From: Lentinula raphanica
Lineage: Eukaryota > Basidiomycota > Agaricomycetes > Agaricales > Omphalotaceae
NCBI GenBank assembly: GCA_027919835.1
Contig: JANVFP010000004.1
Location: 62,001-126,000 of the forward strand
Reading direction: 5' to 3'
DNA length: 64,000 nt
In this document: positions 11,101-22,874 of the stretch, in pieces
Numbering within the stretch: position 1 is the stretch's first letter
How the letters are laid out: each line of letters begins with the position of its first letter
The notes under the pieces: generated by a model
The model's database searches: none
What the model saw: the letters and a program-made list of their open reading frames with translations, nothing else
Told to the model about the DNA's origin: nothing
Program-made: the position numbers and the translations under genes

Positions 11101-12511
11101 GGATCCAGAAGAGCTGTGTTTGGACGTTTCCGAACACGAATGTCCTTTCGGATACGGATCTTGATGCCCTGATCTGCCAGCGAGCAGGACAGAGGAGTGG
11201 ATTCTGGTTAGACAAATGCAGGAGGGGAATTGGATCAAACCAGATTTTGCACGTAAGACTGTGAGCAACCTACCTTCCATTCCCGGAAACTTTTTGGCCG
11301 TATAGACATAGAATGGCGCAGAGAATATAGATTTACAATGACGGACATTGCTCCTATAAAGGGTATGAAATCATCATCAGTCTCTTCTATCGTGTTGATT
11401 TCAGACGTTGAGGATTGGACGGTATCATAATCAAGTGATAACGAGCACCATACTTCGGCTTTTAAGGCCCTCGAGGTGGGATATGGTATGAAGCTTCGAG
11501 GAACACGTACCCAACCACCTCATAGAGGCTAAGCTTGAGCCTATAGCTTCCTTCTGTTCGGACGCTGAGATCAGGGAAGACGAAAAAGCCAGCGTCTTCA
11601 TTTCCATGTTGTGGATCCTTCAGATGATAAAGTGACGAGACAACGGAACCGGTGGTACACCGCGTGCGACCGTCCTTTGTTTTGCGAGTTAGTTGAGGTA
11701 GTTTTATCCGATTGACAAGAGCTTACCTTCAACCAATGCAATTCTGTGTCGTCGTCTGGTTTTGCTAGACATGCGAACATGAAATAATAAGGATTCTGTA
11801 AATACGACTGTGCGTAGGACGTCACAGCTGTAGAAGGCGTAGGGGTGGCCGAATGCTCATCGCGTTCGATACCACCGTTTCCAGGCTCCGAAGCTGAGGT
11901 ATCTCGCGTAGTCACGGTAGATCCACTAGGTGTAGGGGAACTGGCTATCGTCGTAGTAGGACTTGAAGCAGAAGGAGAGCTTGGTCTTGGACGTCCGCTG
12001 ACATTGCCTGTCGAATGAGACCGTTGTAGGGGATCTATGACTCGCAGCTGAACGATGGGAGGTGGGTCAATCGGTCGACGGTCGGCTGAAGAAGGCCATT
12101 AACATCTGATATATGCAATAAACAAATGATGGACGAACCTTTACCGCCGACACCACACATACGCGCTTGCTTAGGCTCCTGTCGAACAGTGAGTTCATAC
12201 TCCCTGCGATTGTACAGGCCGATGAATTCAGCATATGGATTGTCAAGAAGGTGCATCGTTAATGAGGTCGATGATAAACCAGACAAGGGATTGGTCGCAT
12301 AGAAGAGATATTGTCAGTAAACGAGAAAAAGCACGACTCTGACCAAAAACACCATTGGACGACCGGGAACCAAAGACAAGGATCCGGATATATTCCCAGA
12401 GGGTTCGAAGTGAATGAAAAATACTTACAACCTGTCCCGATAGCTGTCGAATGGATATGGTACAGGCGGCGCATTTTGTATGACTCCCGGAGACGTCGAC
12501 GACGAGCTCAT
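8151..12511 (-). CDS. Velvet-domain transcriptional regulator (VosA/VelC-like) with very long C-terminus
   Basis: Predicted 1265 residues. Minus-strand exons: 12429-12511, 12145-12203, 11727-12085, 11511-11674, 11274-11353, 8151-11203. Velvet proteins are fungal nuclear DNA-binding regulators of development, light response and secondary metabolism. The velvet domain spans about residues 28-275: EYELTVRQEPKQARMCG, DRRPIDPPPIVQLRV, NPYYFMFACL, DGRTRCTTGSVVSSLYHLKD, AGFFVFPDLSVRTEGSYRL, FYVYTAKKFPGMEESTPLS, ADQGIKIRIRKDIRVRKR. The RACG/PIDPPP form and the KIRIRKDIRVRKR ending resemble VosA/VelC more than VelB. A Ser/Thr/Pro-rich insertion of about 70 residues splits the domain. About 990 residues after it are Pro/Gln/Ser-rich, ending in an Arg/Asp repeat tail (about 60 residues) likely to be nuclear and disordered. 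Intron 1 (225 nt) is long for this genome and could hide a small exon. Confidence 0.9.
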
Positions 12512-15500
12512 GCTGAAGCCTTCAGGGAACCTCGTCAAAGATTCCAACGATAGAAGTCGTAGGTGAGTTTGCTAATCTGAAATCAAGAAGTGTGTAGTAC
12601 AGAACAGAACCGTATGGAAAATAGATGCTTCACTCACGGGACTCAGTTGCCTTTTTTGTCTTTATTTTCCCATACGCGCGGCCATCACAGTGCCATTGGG
12701 TTGGGTTGAGCGTCCAAGCTGGGCTCAACTTGCCTTATCCTCTTTCCTTCTTCCATCTCTCGCACGCATAGTCGCATGAAGCTCTCCTGCGTAAGACGAG
12801 AACTCCCAGTAACTCGAGCGTGTTATTCACGCAACCAATTCGGGGGCTCATCGCACAGTTTGCCCAATAGGTTCCAATCCTCTGGCTCATATTTTTAACA
12901 TACTCATCAAGTACCGAAATTCTACAGAACGCCAGCCTCTACCATCAGGTGCCATCCTGTGCCATCCAGCGTCTTCAGATGAACAATACAGATTACCTTC
13001 TATCCATCAACCAATCGGATTGTTCAGATCTGCTACATATCCAGTAACTCTGGCCCATACTCACCGTCTATAGTACGAGGATTTATCTGGTCACCATCCT
13101 TTAATCTGAACGCTTTATCAAGCTGCATGCATTAGAAGCTCAGAATGCTTACAGTAACAGACGAGGAACTTCGAACAGTCGCTGCTGCCGTGCTGCCCAT
13201 TATTCGAAATATGTTCGGGCGAGTGTCCGTAAGTACTACTTACGAGCGACCTTAAAGGCGTCGGAAACGCAGTTCCAGGCTGCATCAGGACCAGCCCGGT
13301 GGCTTCAACGAGGATACTATCTTGCCACAATGATTACTTACCGCATAATGCGCGCCTGACCTGTTCCCTTGAACCAAAATAACCGATACAGTGCCTCGAA
13401 CCCCTTGAAAGCCATTGCATCGGTACGTTATATCAGTATGTCATCCCAGGTCACTCCAGGTCATTCCAGGTCATTCCCTCATTCACCTCCATTTCTCATG
13501 TCCGACCTTCCAAATTCCCGCATCAGCCGTGATCTATGAGATTTCCGCATCTCGAGACATTCATCCCATATCGCGATTCGCTCGCCAAACTTTTTCCAAC
13601 CGAAATAAGATTTATTTCTGGTTATGTGCTGTTATGTGTTCATTAATCTTGATCATTCATATCAAAGTTCAGAGTACAAAACGTCGTGCAACCTTCGACA
13701 AATATCCTTCGGTCGCTTTAGGATTTAACAACATGATCCACACAACCTGAGGTGGGTACTAATGTACGATATTCTACTATCACCACTATCATCAGATTAG
13801 TTGAGTTCAATAACACCTTAAATATATGATCTGTACGATATTCTATGGGTGGTGTCATGTACTAGATAAGCCTGCAATGCCATGTTCTGGGGATGTTTTT
13901 TTCCCAAATACTAACATGACTGACGTTTGTTTTCTGACTGTTAGTTGGATACAGACCGCAGAAAGTCACGGCGGAGCAAACTGGGGCAGGTATTCGAAAG
14001 TCTAGTATAGATACGATTTATTCGATATTTTCAGACGTCTATATATGTGCATATACAGGATTCTAGAATGGATATTTTCTCAACCAATTGGCAGACACAG
14101 AAGAACCACAAACTCAGACAGACAGAGAAGAACGACTCTTCGTCTTGACTCCTTGGGAACGGCGAGCAGCGGAGTAACCTCCTCCAATATCGTGCAATGG
14201 GCGAAAGCAGGCTATTCGAAGATGAGGGATCGTAATTCGAAATCTCACTTGACATTTTCACCGCTCGCTTCCACAGTTTTGTCATCTTCTCTCATCGATC
14301 GCAAACTCTGACTTAATGCCAGATAATGCCAGCTTCTCGAAACTGTTAAACGCTTGAAGACATGGTGGCGCGTCAGAACATCCAAGTGAAAGTCAAAGAT
14401 TAGTAACGATAAACCCCAAAAGTCACGAACGGATTGCCAGGTATTATCTGTCACAATTCTTCGATGCTGAGATCAACTTGGCGAGGCTGATAATCAGAAC
14501 GGCCAACACAGAACTCGAAATAATTTCTCTAACGATGCCCATGACTGCGAACTGGCCTTGCGTTGTATTCAAGCTTTTCGGACTCGGAGATCCTGCACTC
14601 TTCGGACCCAGAATGTTTGAGAACCCGGTAATACCACCTGCCGCATGCATGATCGAAATTGGAGCCATGGAATCGCGACAAGGGGATACTTCTGGATGAA
14701 GCATAGATGAAGATAGATATCGGCTCAACGAGCTATACCAGGTGAATTGGCATTGCGGTTAATCATAGAAGTCATATGAATCAGACGTAGTCAACTCACA
14801 CGCAGAACACTAGCTGAAAAACAATCAGTAAAGCTTCATAGAACTGTTATCAGGTTGAAAGCATATGTTCAATGGCACGGAGGACGCCCCATTCCTGGTT
14901 CCATAGAACTCAAAATACAGGAAGTGGCACAACTAGAAGATCACTTTCGATTATCACCATCCTCAGTCCGATATGATGGAACATGGCGTAGCTGCATACT
15001 CATATCAGCCTTCGATATCGGAGAAGATATTCAGACGCACGTTCATGTCTCGAAACCTACCTGAGCGCCCCCAAAGCGTAACCTTCATCTCGAAAATCGC
15101 GCCGCCTAACGGACGTCGACTTTCTGGGCTCCACTACTTTCATTTGACTTTGAGTGGGGCAAACGGACGCTTTGGTGACTGCCTGTGGCTGCACCATATA
15201 ACCTAGTCGCCTTGCTACACCGCTTGGCTAATACAGTAAGTCTGCCACACTGCAGCTTTCTGGATTAGAGCGGAGCGCCTTCAATGGGGATAGCAGCTGC
15301 ATTAATCCTCTGTAAACCATGGCGAGGCTATACTTACTTTGATCCAGAACGTGAGTGTGCTTTGAGCATAACCATTAACCACAAGCAAGGTGCCTTCTGT
15401 AGAGCGACGATCGAGCAGATATTGCAAAAATCTGGGAATTAGAAGATACAGTAGTATTTGTTCGAGGTTGCAATTGGTTGTTGTCTTCCACATAAGCTCC

Positions 15501-16247
15501 GACTCTGGCTCTTGAACTCAGCCTGGAGTTATTTTTGTCGACCGACTTCGGAATGATTTTGAGACCGTTACGGAGTAGCGAATGCATGAGAACGCGTGCG
15601 CATTCAGTCGCAGCTGGATTCTGTAACATTCCTATAGTTGTGGTCCTAATCTACCGTAATTTAGCCTTGAGATAACGAGGAATAGGGAGGAATAACTTTG
15701 GTTAGAAGAGCCCAGGAAGAGCCATAGATCATTCAGATTCCAGAATACTCCGGGGACCGGCAGAGATAGGAACCTGGAATAACGTGTATTACCGCGTGGA
15801 TTTATACAACGCGAAAGTTGGAGACGACAGTGGCGACAATGAACTGCAAAGCCAGAAGGTTTGAAAGCTTGAAGCTTGAGTTTCAACTATGAAATTTGAA
15901 GGTTTGAAACTCTGAGGTTGAGGAGAGTAGTACTGTACTAAAGCGCTGAAGCCCGGTGATCATGAGGAGGCGTATTTTGGCCGCCCTTGATTTGTAATCA
16001 ATAGTTGTGCATGTTTTGCATTCGCCGAGCCTTTCGCTTCTTGGATTTTGACATTCTCTTTGTGACCACCATCTGTCTCGCCCGCTGTCGTTTGTCGCTC
16101 TAGTATCTGGGAACTCCTTCATTCCATCTACCCCTTCTTCTTCCTTTCTCTGCTCTCTCGACATTGAGAAAAACAGAGACACAGACACTACGCTCGACTT
16201 GCCGCAATAATCTTCTTCATTTCGCCTTTTTCGTCACTCAATCCGCC
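12512..16247. other. Gene-poor stretch (3.7 kb), no supported gene
   Basis: The proximal part is the velvet gene promoter. Further on there are short reading frames on both strands, for example a 94-codon minus frame at 14444-14728 with a hydrophobic segment, and minus frames at 15302-15493 and 15375-15629 ending in GT-like donors. None joins into a protein I recognise. A small tandem run (GGTCATTCCA-type, 13444-13478) is present. A spliced lineage-specific minus-strand gene at 14.4-15.6 kb, or the relic of one, cannot be excluded. Confidence 0.4.
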
Positions 16248-16951
16248 ATGTTACTCTCAAGAAGAACATCATTTCGTGCTGGCGCTCAGTTGTGCTTGAT
16301 AATCGCTTGCATTGCCTCACAAGCATCATGTAGGTCTCAGTGAATGGATTCATGGACGAGCTAATTGTGCTTTCCTTTATCCAGCATATTTCATTATAAA
16401 CGAGCCAACGTCTTCCTCGCAGTGGTCGAATGGAGCTTCAAATTTGATATCGTGGACGAAGGGATTAGAAGACGGCATTGATGCCTTTGATGTCGAGCTT
16501 GCACGGCTCACTGACGACGGTCTGATTTTCGTTGCTAGAGATGGTGAGGGTATCGATCTCCTGTCATCAAATTTTGCTGAAGAAATTTCCCTCAGTGCCA
16601 TGCGCCAAAAGCGATACTCCTGCTCTGAACATCTATCTACAAGATGTGCCCGCAGCAGACGACTACTTTCTCCTGTTTCTCAATTCGACTCCTGGCATAA
16701 TGTATGCTACTTCGAGCCGGTTCACGATTCTTGATTCATCAACCTCAGCCAACGCCTCTCAGCCATCTACGAACCCTTCAGCCGCCACAGTCACAGTGAG
16801 CGGCTCACCTAATCCCACTCAGTTATTCGCAACAACTTTCGCATTGGCAAATGGTTCGCCAGTGCTAATATCAAATTTCGGCCATATTTCGATCGGCTTA
16901 GGGTCCGCGCTCTTATGCTGTCTGCTAAGTGCTGCTTGGTTGTTGTGGTAG
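16248..16951 (+). CDS. Kre9/Knh1-domain, Ser/Thr-rich GPI-anchored surface protein
   Basis: Predicted 198 residues from exons 16248-16329, 16385-16543 and 16596-16951. It begins with a signal peptide (LCLIIACIASQAS), followed by the Kre9/Knh1-like N-terminal domain: YFIINEPTSSSQWSNGA, WTKGLEDGIDAFDVELARL, NIYLQDVPAADDYFLLFLNS and MYATSSRFTI. A Ser/Thr/Asn linker follows and then a hydrophobic C-terminus (IGLGSALLCCLLSAAWLLW) that fits a GPI-attachment signal. Such proteins are small cell-wall or membrane-surface proteins, common in basidiomycetes; the family name comes from yeast proteins of beta-1,6-glucan assembly, but a role in glucan synthesis is not shown here. Both introns are GT-AG of about 52-55 nt, and the structure is clean. 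Confidence 0.87.
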
Positions 16952-17805
16952 GAGGGCCCAGGTCGCTACCGCTCAGTCATGATACTTTCATGTATTCCTT
17001 TCTAACGGACACGTGTAATGGAGCTAGATTAGAGAATGGGATCGGGCAAGTAAGTCTAGAAGAAGGTGGCGGACAGCGAGAATTCGCTCGCTGTTGGTTT
17101 CATAAAATATTGCAACACACTAGGGTACATGCGGCCAGTGACAGTGGTATCCTTTCATTTTCAGGAGTATCATATATCTTGTTCCGGTTATTTCTCTACA
17201 TATTTGGAGGATCGTTCTGCGAGTGTCGGTTGAATTCTGCTGGTATTCTCATCGCAATTCTTTTGTGACTATCTTACAACACCCGTTTCCTGCTCAGTAC
17301 ATGTCTTTCAACCGCTTTTTTTAAAACCACGCCAATCTTTCACCGCAGACGGCCTTCGCTTTCCGCCCTTTTATCCATCACGCTCTTTACAACCTTCGTT
17401 ATGTTCATTGTGGTACATACATACACTGGTACTCGTTCTTAGTCTATTTAACGGATGATTTAATTCCTATTCTGCAGTTGTCATTGATGCATTATCGTCC
17501 TGTCGATGGAGGCAATTCCTCTCGACGGACATCGAAGATTCGAATAGTTATTGGGACGGTCAATCTATGAGGCCCTATAGCAGTACATAGCGGGCGGTCG
17601 TGTAGCCATCGCTAACAACAGATAGCGAACATCACTTCCGATCAGCCTTTCGTGAACTTAGGATCAATCAAGGTCTATAGTCTTCCACGGTTCAAGGTTC
17701 TATGCTTTATCACTCCGACACTGATCCTTCTTTTCGTACTGAGTCGACACCAATTCTACACACTCATTCTATAGCAGCCGGGGATCAGCAAATGTCGTCA
17801 AGATT
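16952..17805. other. Intergenic, convergent 3' flanks
   Basis: Separates the Kre9-like gene from the stop of the convergent TupA-like gene. An open frame at 16915-17268 overlaps the preceding stop codon but shows no domain. I see no gene here. Confidence 0.5.
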
Positions 17806-19172
17806 TCATTGTGCCGGTGCATAGATCGCGTGTCCGTCCGCAGTCTTGAACTCCCTCACCACTTTCTGGCCTCCGTCTGGAGAAAGCAACCATTTCATAA
17901 ATTTCGCAGCCAACCCCTTATCCAAGGGCGAGGCTCCAAGAAGTGCATTGCATGGGTTCAGCAGAACCTTGTTGTCATCGGAATCATTCTGGCGTGTGGG
18001 ACCTCCTGTGAACGAAGATATCTTGAATTACTGCCGCTCGGAACACAAGTTAGTCTCAGTTCACCTTCTGTGTTTTCAAAGTCTGTTTGCCCTTTGTATA
18101 CTGTCAACGCATCGCGAACATTTTGAGTGCTTGAAAGCCATGTCCCTCGATCAGTGAGTGTGTATTCTTGAAGTACCGAGGCCGCTTTCAAAGCTTGGAT
18201 CGGAAACCTAGGGTAGACGTGATACCAAACGGCGGGAGGAAGAGCCCAAGGGACCTCAAGTAAAACAGTTCGTGAGTAAAACTCCGAGAGCGAAAGTGGA
18301 TTCAGATTACCTGACCGATCCCGATGAACAGATCACTCTCCTTGATGTTCGTGGCGCTCTTGTCGAAACGCGATAGGAAGCGAGTTGGAGCTTTTTCACT
18401 TGGAGCAGCCTGACGAACCCAGTCAACTCAGCGATTCCTGAATCAATATACATTGCATACAAGTGCGTCCCGAGCTCCATTGGCAACAAGCTTAGCGAAC
18501 ATGTCTTGAACGAGATCTTCGGGGGCCAGCTCTGCAGGGTTTGAAGGAGGACCGACGAGATAGAAGTGATCCTAGCAAGGCTTCAACTGATACTGAAAAA
18601 TTCCTTGACCGGCGGCGGGTGTCTTACCAAGAAAACCAACTCCCTCTCCACGGCCTTTCCATTCCGCATAAGAGCCAATTCCGCTGCAGCACTGTATGTA
18701 AACGCAACATCGACCCAATCGGAAGAGAGGTATGCAAGACTTTGAGTAGTGTCGCCCAGATACCATCCTACCTAGGAAAGAAGCTGATCAGAGCAGTGTT
18801 ATGGATCGGAAATCGGAATCATAATCATACCAGAAATGGGGCCTCTTTCGAGTCAGACTCCTCACTTCCCTCAACGCACCACTTGACGAAAGCATCGGCG
18901 AAGGCTCCGATGAGACCTGATTGTCCGGCGCCACCGTTAGCTAGGCGAAGGCGAATATCTTTGGCCTCCTTGTATCCTCCGTTGTAAGTTTTTGTGGGCG
19001 TAAGAGGAGAAGCAGAAGCTGTTGATAATACACCGATCGCCCCCGATGCGTGTAACGATATTTCAGGAGAATCGCTAGTTCCACTACGTACAGAAGCAGA
19101 TCATCAAGAAACCCTTGGGCAGTCGTTATACGAGTCTAGATGGCACACTCACAAAGTGTCAACGGTCTGCAT
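17806..19172 (-). CDS. Tungstate/anion-binding TupA-like (PBP-like) protein
   Basis: Predicted about 335 residues. Minus-strand exons: 19153-19172 (tentative), 18831-19074, 18628-18771, 18461-18571, 18311-18409, 18065-18254, 17806-18005. The chain follows type-2 periplasmic binding proteins of the TupA/PstS-like group: YNGGYKEAKDIRLRLANGG, GQSGLIGAFADAFVKW, WYLGDTTQSLAYLSSDWVD, FTYSAAAELAL, FYLVGPPSNPAEL, RFLSRFDKSATNIKESD, YTLTDRGTWLS, LLNPCNALLGASPLDKG and a final FKTADGHAIYAPAQ. In bacteria these are ABC-transporter ligand receptors; the fungal homologues have no known ABC partner, and none is nearby. The N-terminal exon is weak: the proposed ATG gives no clear signal peptide, so the real start may lie elsewhere. 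The rest is strongly supported by six phase-consistent introns. Confidence 0.86.
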
Positions 19173-19651
19173 TATTGGCGGGTGAATGTCGTGAAGAGGA
19201 GGAGGAGGAGAAAAAATTTTGGAAATCGCAGTAAAATGACTCTTCAAATGGCACGAGGCAGAGAAGAGTTAGCCGATCATCATCATGTATGCCAGTCTCG
19301 AAAGGAGGGTCACAAATCATTATATAGTATGTACATAGATGATAGATCATTACCTATCATTACCCCAGTTGATCGACAATATGCAGGAGCCTGGAGGGGT
19401 GCAGGAAAAGGCAGGAGTGCACAGGAAATTGGCGTTCTCTGGGTCTGGAAAGACCTCCGACGAGCTTCAGTGAAGAATGGCCAATGCTGCTCATATCGGC
19501 CAATACATAGTGTGTCGACAATACGATTCATCGTCAGGCAATACTTAGGAGTCCCGTTGAATCGGGGCTCGCAGGAAAAAAAAACTAATCAATGAATCGA
19601 TCCTCAAGTATGCAAGTCTGGGAAGGCTATCGGGTATGGCCTAGTGTTCAC
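19173..19651. other. Intergenic / promoter of TupA-like gene
   Basis: Lies between two minus-strand genes. It contains a purine-rich GAGGAGGAGGAG tract near 19197-19212. No gene was recognised. Confidence 0.45.
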
Positions 19652-21275
19652 CTACTCCTCCCTGCAGTGTGCCAAAACAGCCATCGTATATTCACTGATC
19701 AATCTGTGAGAATTCTGAGATGGGTGACCGGCTACGATTCGAGTGAATTCCAAACAGACACAAAACGGCAAGCTTAAGTTGGCACTCACGAATCCAAAAC
19801 ACGCTGTGATCAGGATCATCGCACCCTCCTTCTATCGTATTTGCGCTAATCAAGCACGTCGCATTACCCCGGTAGCCAAAACTGGTTGGATCAGAAGCAA
19901 TGGTGTCGAAGAGACTGTAGAGTGTGCATCCATGATGAGTAATGTGATCTTAGTCTGCGAGAGCTCATGACTACCGTTCAAGATTGACAAAAGCGACGTT
20001 AGTCCCATTGACAGCGTTAGAATCCCGTAAATAGGCAAAAATCTGATTCTGGAGAAGATCTATTTCGGGTGTATGTTTGTACATCTAGGCAGGTAGTAAT
20101 CAGTAAATCACTGGGGCGAGACTTGAGAGAGTACACAGAACCTACGCCTTGGACAAGAATGTTTGTAGCGCCGTTGGCCTGGAGTTCTCCAAGTTTAGTG
20201 ACCTATTTGACTGATAGTAAGCATCCACTGGTGTACTAGAATATAGACATATGTCAGTGTACATAGGTTTCATACGCCAAGGTCATGTTTCCGCCAGCTT
20301 GGTAGGATTAATATACTGCCTGATAGTACGCTGAATCCGCCTCACCTAATTTGAATTGGCCATCGTCGCTGTTCATGGGATGAGAATAGCGCTAACGTAA
20401 TACTCAGAGCAAACAATGAGTATCACAACTTACTTGATTCCGAATGAGACAGTGTATATCGTTTCCTCAGGAATTAGACTATCGAGGAATCTGCCTTGTT
20501 GGAGAAACAGGCTGGCAATCGAATATTGTCAGCAGCTGGTCTGCAATGGATATCAACTGCTTACCTAGTTTCAGCAACAAAGTCTGTGCGTTGTACACCC
20601 TGTAAAGCTGTCAGCAAGCCATATCGGGCATAGGTGGAAAGAGCCAACAGTAGCATTCAAAGGAGTCGTGGTGTTGTACGCAAAGTTGTCAATGATCGCA
20701 CCGCCCCAGGCATACTGTATGATGAACATGAAGCCCATTTCGTTAGCATCTTTCACAGGATATCGAATCCCGTAGACTAACGTTCAATAACTTTGCACTG
20801 AGCTCATTCGCCATGTCCTCGACCCAGATGAACCCATTGCTTGCTCGCCTGTTCTCGGTAAACTGAGATCCTGCAGATGGAGAAGGCGGCCAAAGAATAG
20901 GTGGAACTGGTACTGTGCCATTTGCTTTTGGGATATCAGATCGTATCGTTCGAAATAGGTTGTGTAAGAATCGTACCTCCATTCGACGTCCATGAATCAC
21001 CAAAAGCAACGATGGTCCTGATCCATAAGTCAAAGGGTCAGATTGGACTTCTCTAGGCTCTCTGTAGTCGCTCACCTCGTTGGTCCAAGTTGGATACCTG
21101 TGTTGACTTCCGTGAAGTTCTCAGATGAAATACTTCCGCATAAAGGCTGAACGGCCAAAGTGATTGGAGACGTGATGTTCACCGTCACAGGGAAGTTCAT
21201 CCCACCCTGTGCATTGGTCTTTGATAGCCATATAGCTACACCGTATACGGATCCGAGCAGCAGGTTGTAACTCAT
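19652..21275 (-). CDS. Secreted SGNH/GDSL esterase, CE16-like acetylesterase
   Basis: Predicted 330 residues in 12 phase-consistent exons: 21076-21275, 20977-21017, 20782-20924, 20649-20714, 20565-20599, 20434-20511, 20346-20368, 20263-20297, 20146-20202, 19975-20084, 19790-19914, 19652-19731. A signal peptide (about MSYNLLLGSVYGVAIWLSK) starts it. Block I carries the nucleophile in TIVAFGDSWTSNG; ASNGFIWVEDMANEL and YAWGGAIIDNF follow; block III is SFGIND, split so that the D comes from a 23-nt exon; the end is HSVFWIPGHPSQNSH with the likely catalytic His. CE16 enzymes release acetyl groups from wood hemicellulose oligosaccharides, so extracellular action is likely. The donor after NAT (GTTGGC) is weak. 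Substrate specificity is inferred from family only. Confidence 0.86.
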
Positions 21276-21995
21276 TCGAATGGAGGATGATTGAAGTGGC
21301 GATAATCAGAGCCAGCCTCGATTTTATTCGAGATATTTACGACAAAAGGAGATGACGTTCGATCTAAAAACAGGGAATGATGAACACAGGATTAAGAATG
21401 AGAACAGCAGGACGCACAGGTGACACATTGAGTCGTACCTTGTGAAGGCAGACACAAGCTGATAGAACTGGGACCCGGTGGTTCCTTACCATACGGACCG
21501 TGAAGGACGTTCCGCGTATATACCCAACTCTCTTCAAAGCCCATGACCAGTTTAGTTGCCCTTTTCGACTCCCAGACGAAGTCATGTATGATATCTTTGC
21601 CGCACCGTAAGTATTATCAAGCGTTAAGTGGGGAAATCAGTACTGTTGAAGTCAAGTCCGTTCTAGATGATAACGGACGCTTCAGGCTACAGTCGTTGAG
21701 ACCATATTATGGATAGATTGGATCTCTTCGTTATAGACTCACTGACGAAGTCCCAGTCTCGCTGGCCGTCTGTCGTTCAACGAAAAGTGAAACGCGTTCG
21801 TGCATACAACACAGTTCCGAGCTATGAATCGAGTGAAACGAAAATGGCAAGAGACCAGAAACGATATTGCATAGAGAGAATCTGTCCATTACGGCTAGAG
21901 TCCTGGGCCTGAACGTCAGGCAAACAGTTTTACAGAGCAAGGTTCGTGAAATCGTAGTAAGAGATTGATCCGTCATCAAGTCGTTATGTAGTTGC
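21276..21995. other. Intergenic / promoter of esterase
   Basis: Upstream of the esterase ATG and downstream of the next minus-strand gene's stop. A 73-codon minus frame (21364-21585) has no recognisable features. Nothing else was seen. Confidence 0.45.
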
Positions 21996-22874
21996 TCAGA
22001 GAATTACAGACGTGAAGAGCATCATTCCGCCAATGAGACCAGCAAGCACTTCGGTGATAGACAACTGATTGGATAGTGCTAGTGAACCATTGGACGCAGA
22101 CGTTGTCGGCGTTGCGGATCCGGACGCCGTACTCGAGGTAGAGGATAACGCAGTAATCGTGCTTTGGGAAACAGAACTTGTTGTGGTCACTGCAGTGACA
22201 GTGGATTGTTGATTCGAAGTCGTAACACCGACACCACTGGGCAGCGTTCCTGTGGATATAGGAAGGACTTGGGTTATCACGTCTCCAGTGAGCGTGCGGG
22301 TCGAGGTAGATCCATCATTCAAGACTTCTTCCTCGACACATTCGCCGCTGTCAGATGCGGTAAAGTGACAATCAAGACCTCCGCCGAGTTGCGTTGAGCC
22401 AGCAGCGGTGGTTGTGGGGAAGTTAGATTCGGCCCAACCAGAGGCGGAGACCACGACAGTTTCTGACGCGGAGGTTGAGAAGGATGAAAAGGATGAAAAG
22501 GAGATAGAACGATGCTCACCAATTCCAGTGACACTGAGTGCAGTGAGTTCCGTTGCACCAGAAGAAACTAACACAGAGGTAGGAAATACATTTTCCACGA
22601 TGAACGTTGTCCGTGAGCCGTCGCTAGCTGTTCCAATGGGTTGCGCCCATTCTATTCCAACAACTGCCGTAGGATTGGACCCGGGAGCGACGGAGAGGAA
22701 TTCGTACAAGCTGACGCTGGCTTGTTGTGGCAGAGCACTGATACAATCTGAGAAACAGGAAAATTAGTGATTCGAGTATAGGCACAAAATACCACGCCTG
22801 AAAAGGCTGGGAACTGCACCAAACACCCAAGCAAAGCCCAATAGGACAATTGCTGAAATTCGCGTTCCAACCAT
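21996..22874 (-). CDS. Ser/Thr-rich secreted, probably GPI-anchored protein of unknown function
   Basis: Predicted up to 277 residues from exons 22793-22874 and 21996-22747. The first exon encodes a signal peptide (ISAIVLLGFAWVFGAVPS), joined by a 45-nt intron to CISALPQQASVSLYEF. The middle contains a short Cys-bearing stretch (LDCHFTASDSGECVEE). The rest is a Ser/Thr tract ending in a hydrophobic tail (VLAGLIGGMMLFTSVIL), which fits GPI attachment. A 57-nt stretch at 22463-22519 begins GTGAGC and ends CAG; since 57 is a multiple of three, it may be an intron or remain as coding sequence encoding a Ser/Phe repeat. I know no family with this layout; a cell-wall location is inferred. Confidence 0.68.

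Noticed and set aside
13415..13750. 111-codon plus frame with one hydrophobic segment
   Set aside because: Starts in a small tandem repeat (GGTCATTCC), no family pattern, and no plausible continuation by splicing.
15302..15493. Minus frame containing TEGTLLVVNGYAQSTLTFWIK before a GTAAGT donor
   Set aside because: It looks exon-like, but neither neighbouring segments nor acceptors extend it to a recognisable protein; left as a possible relic.
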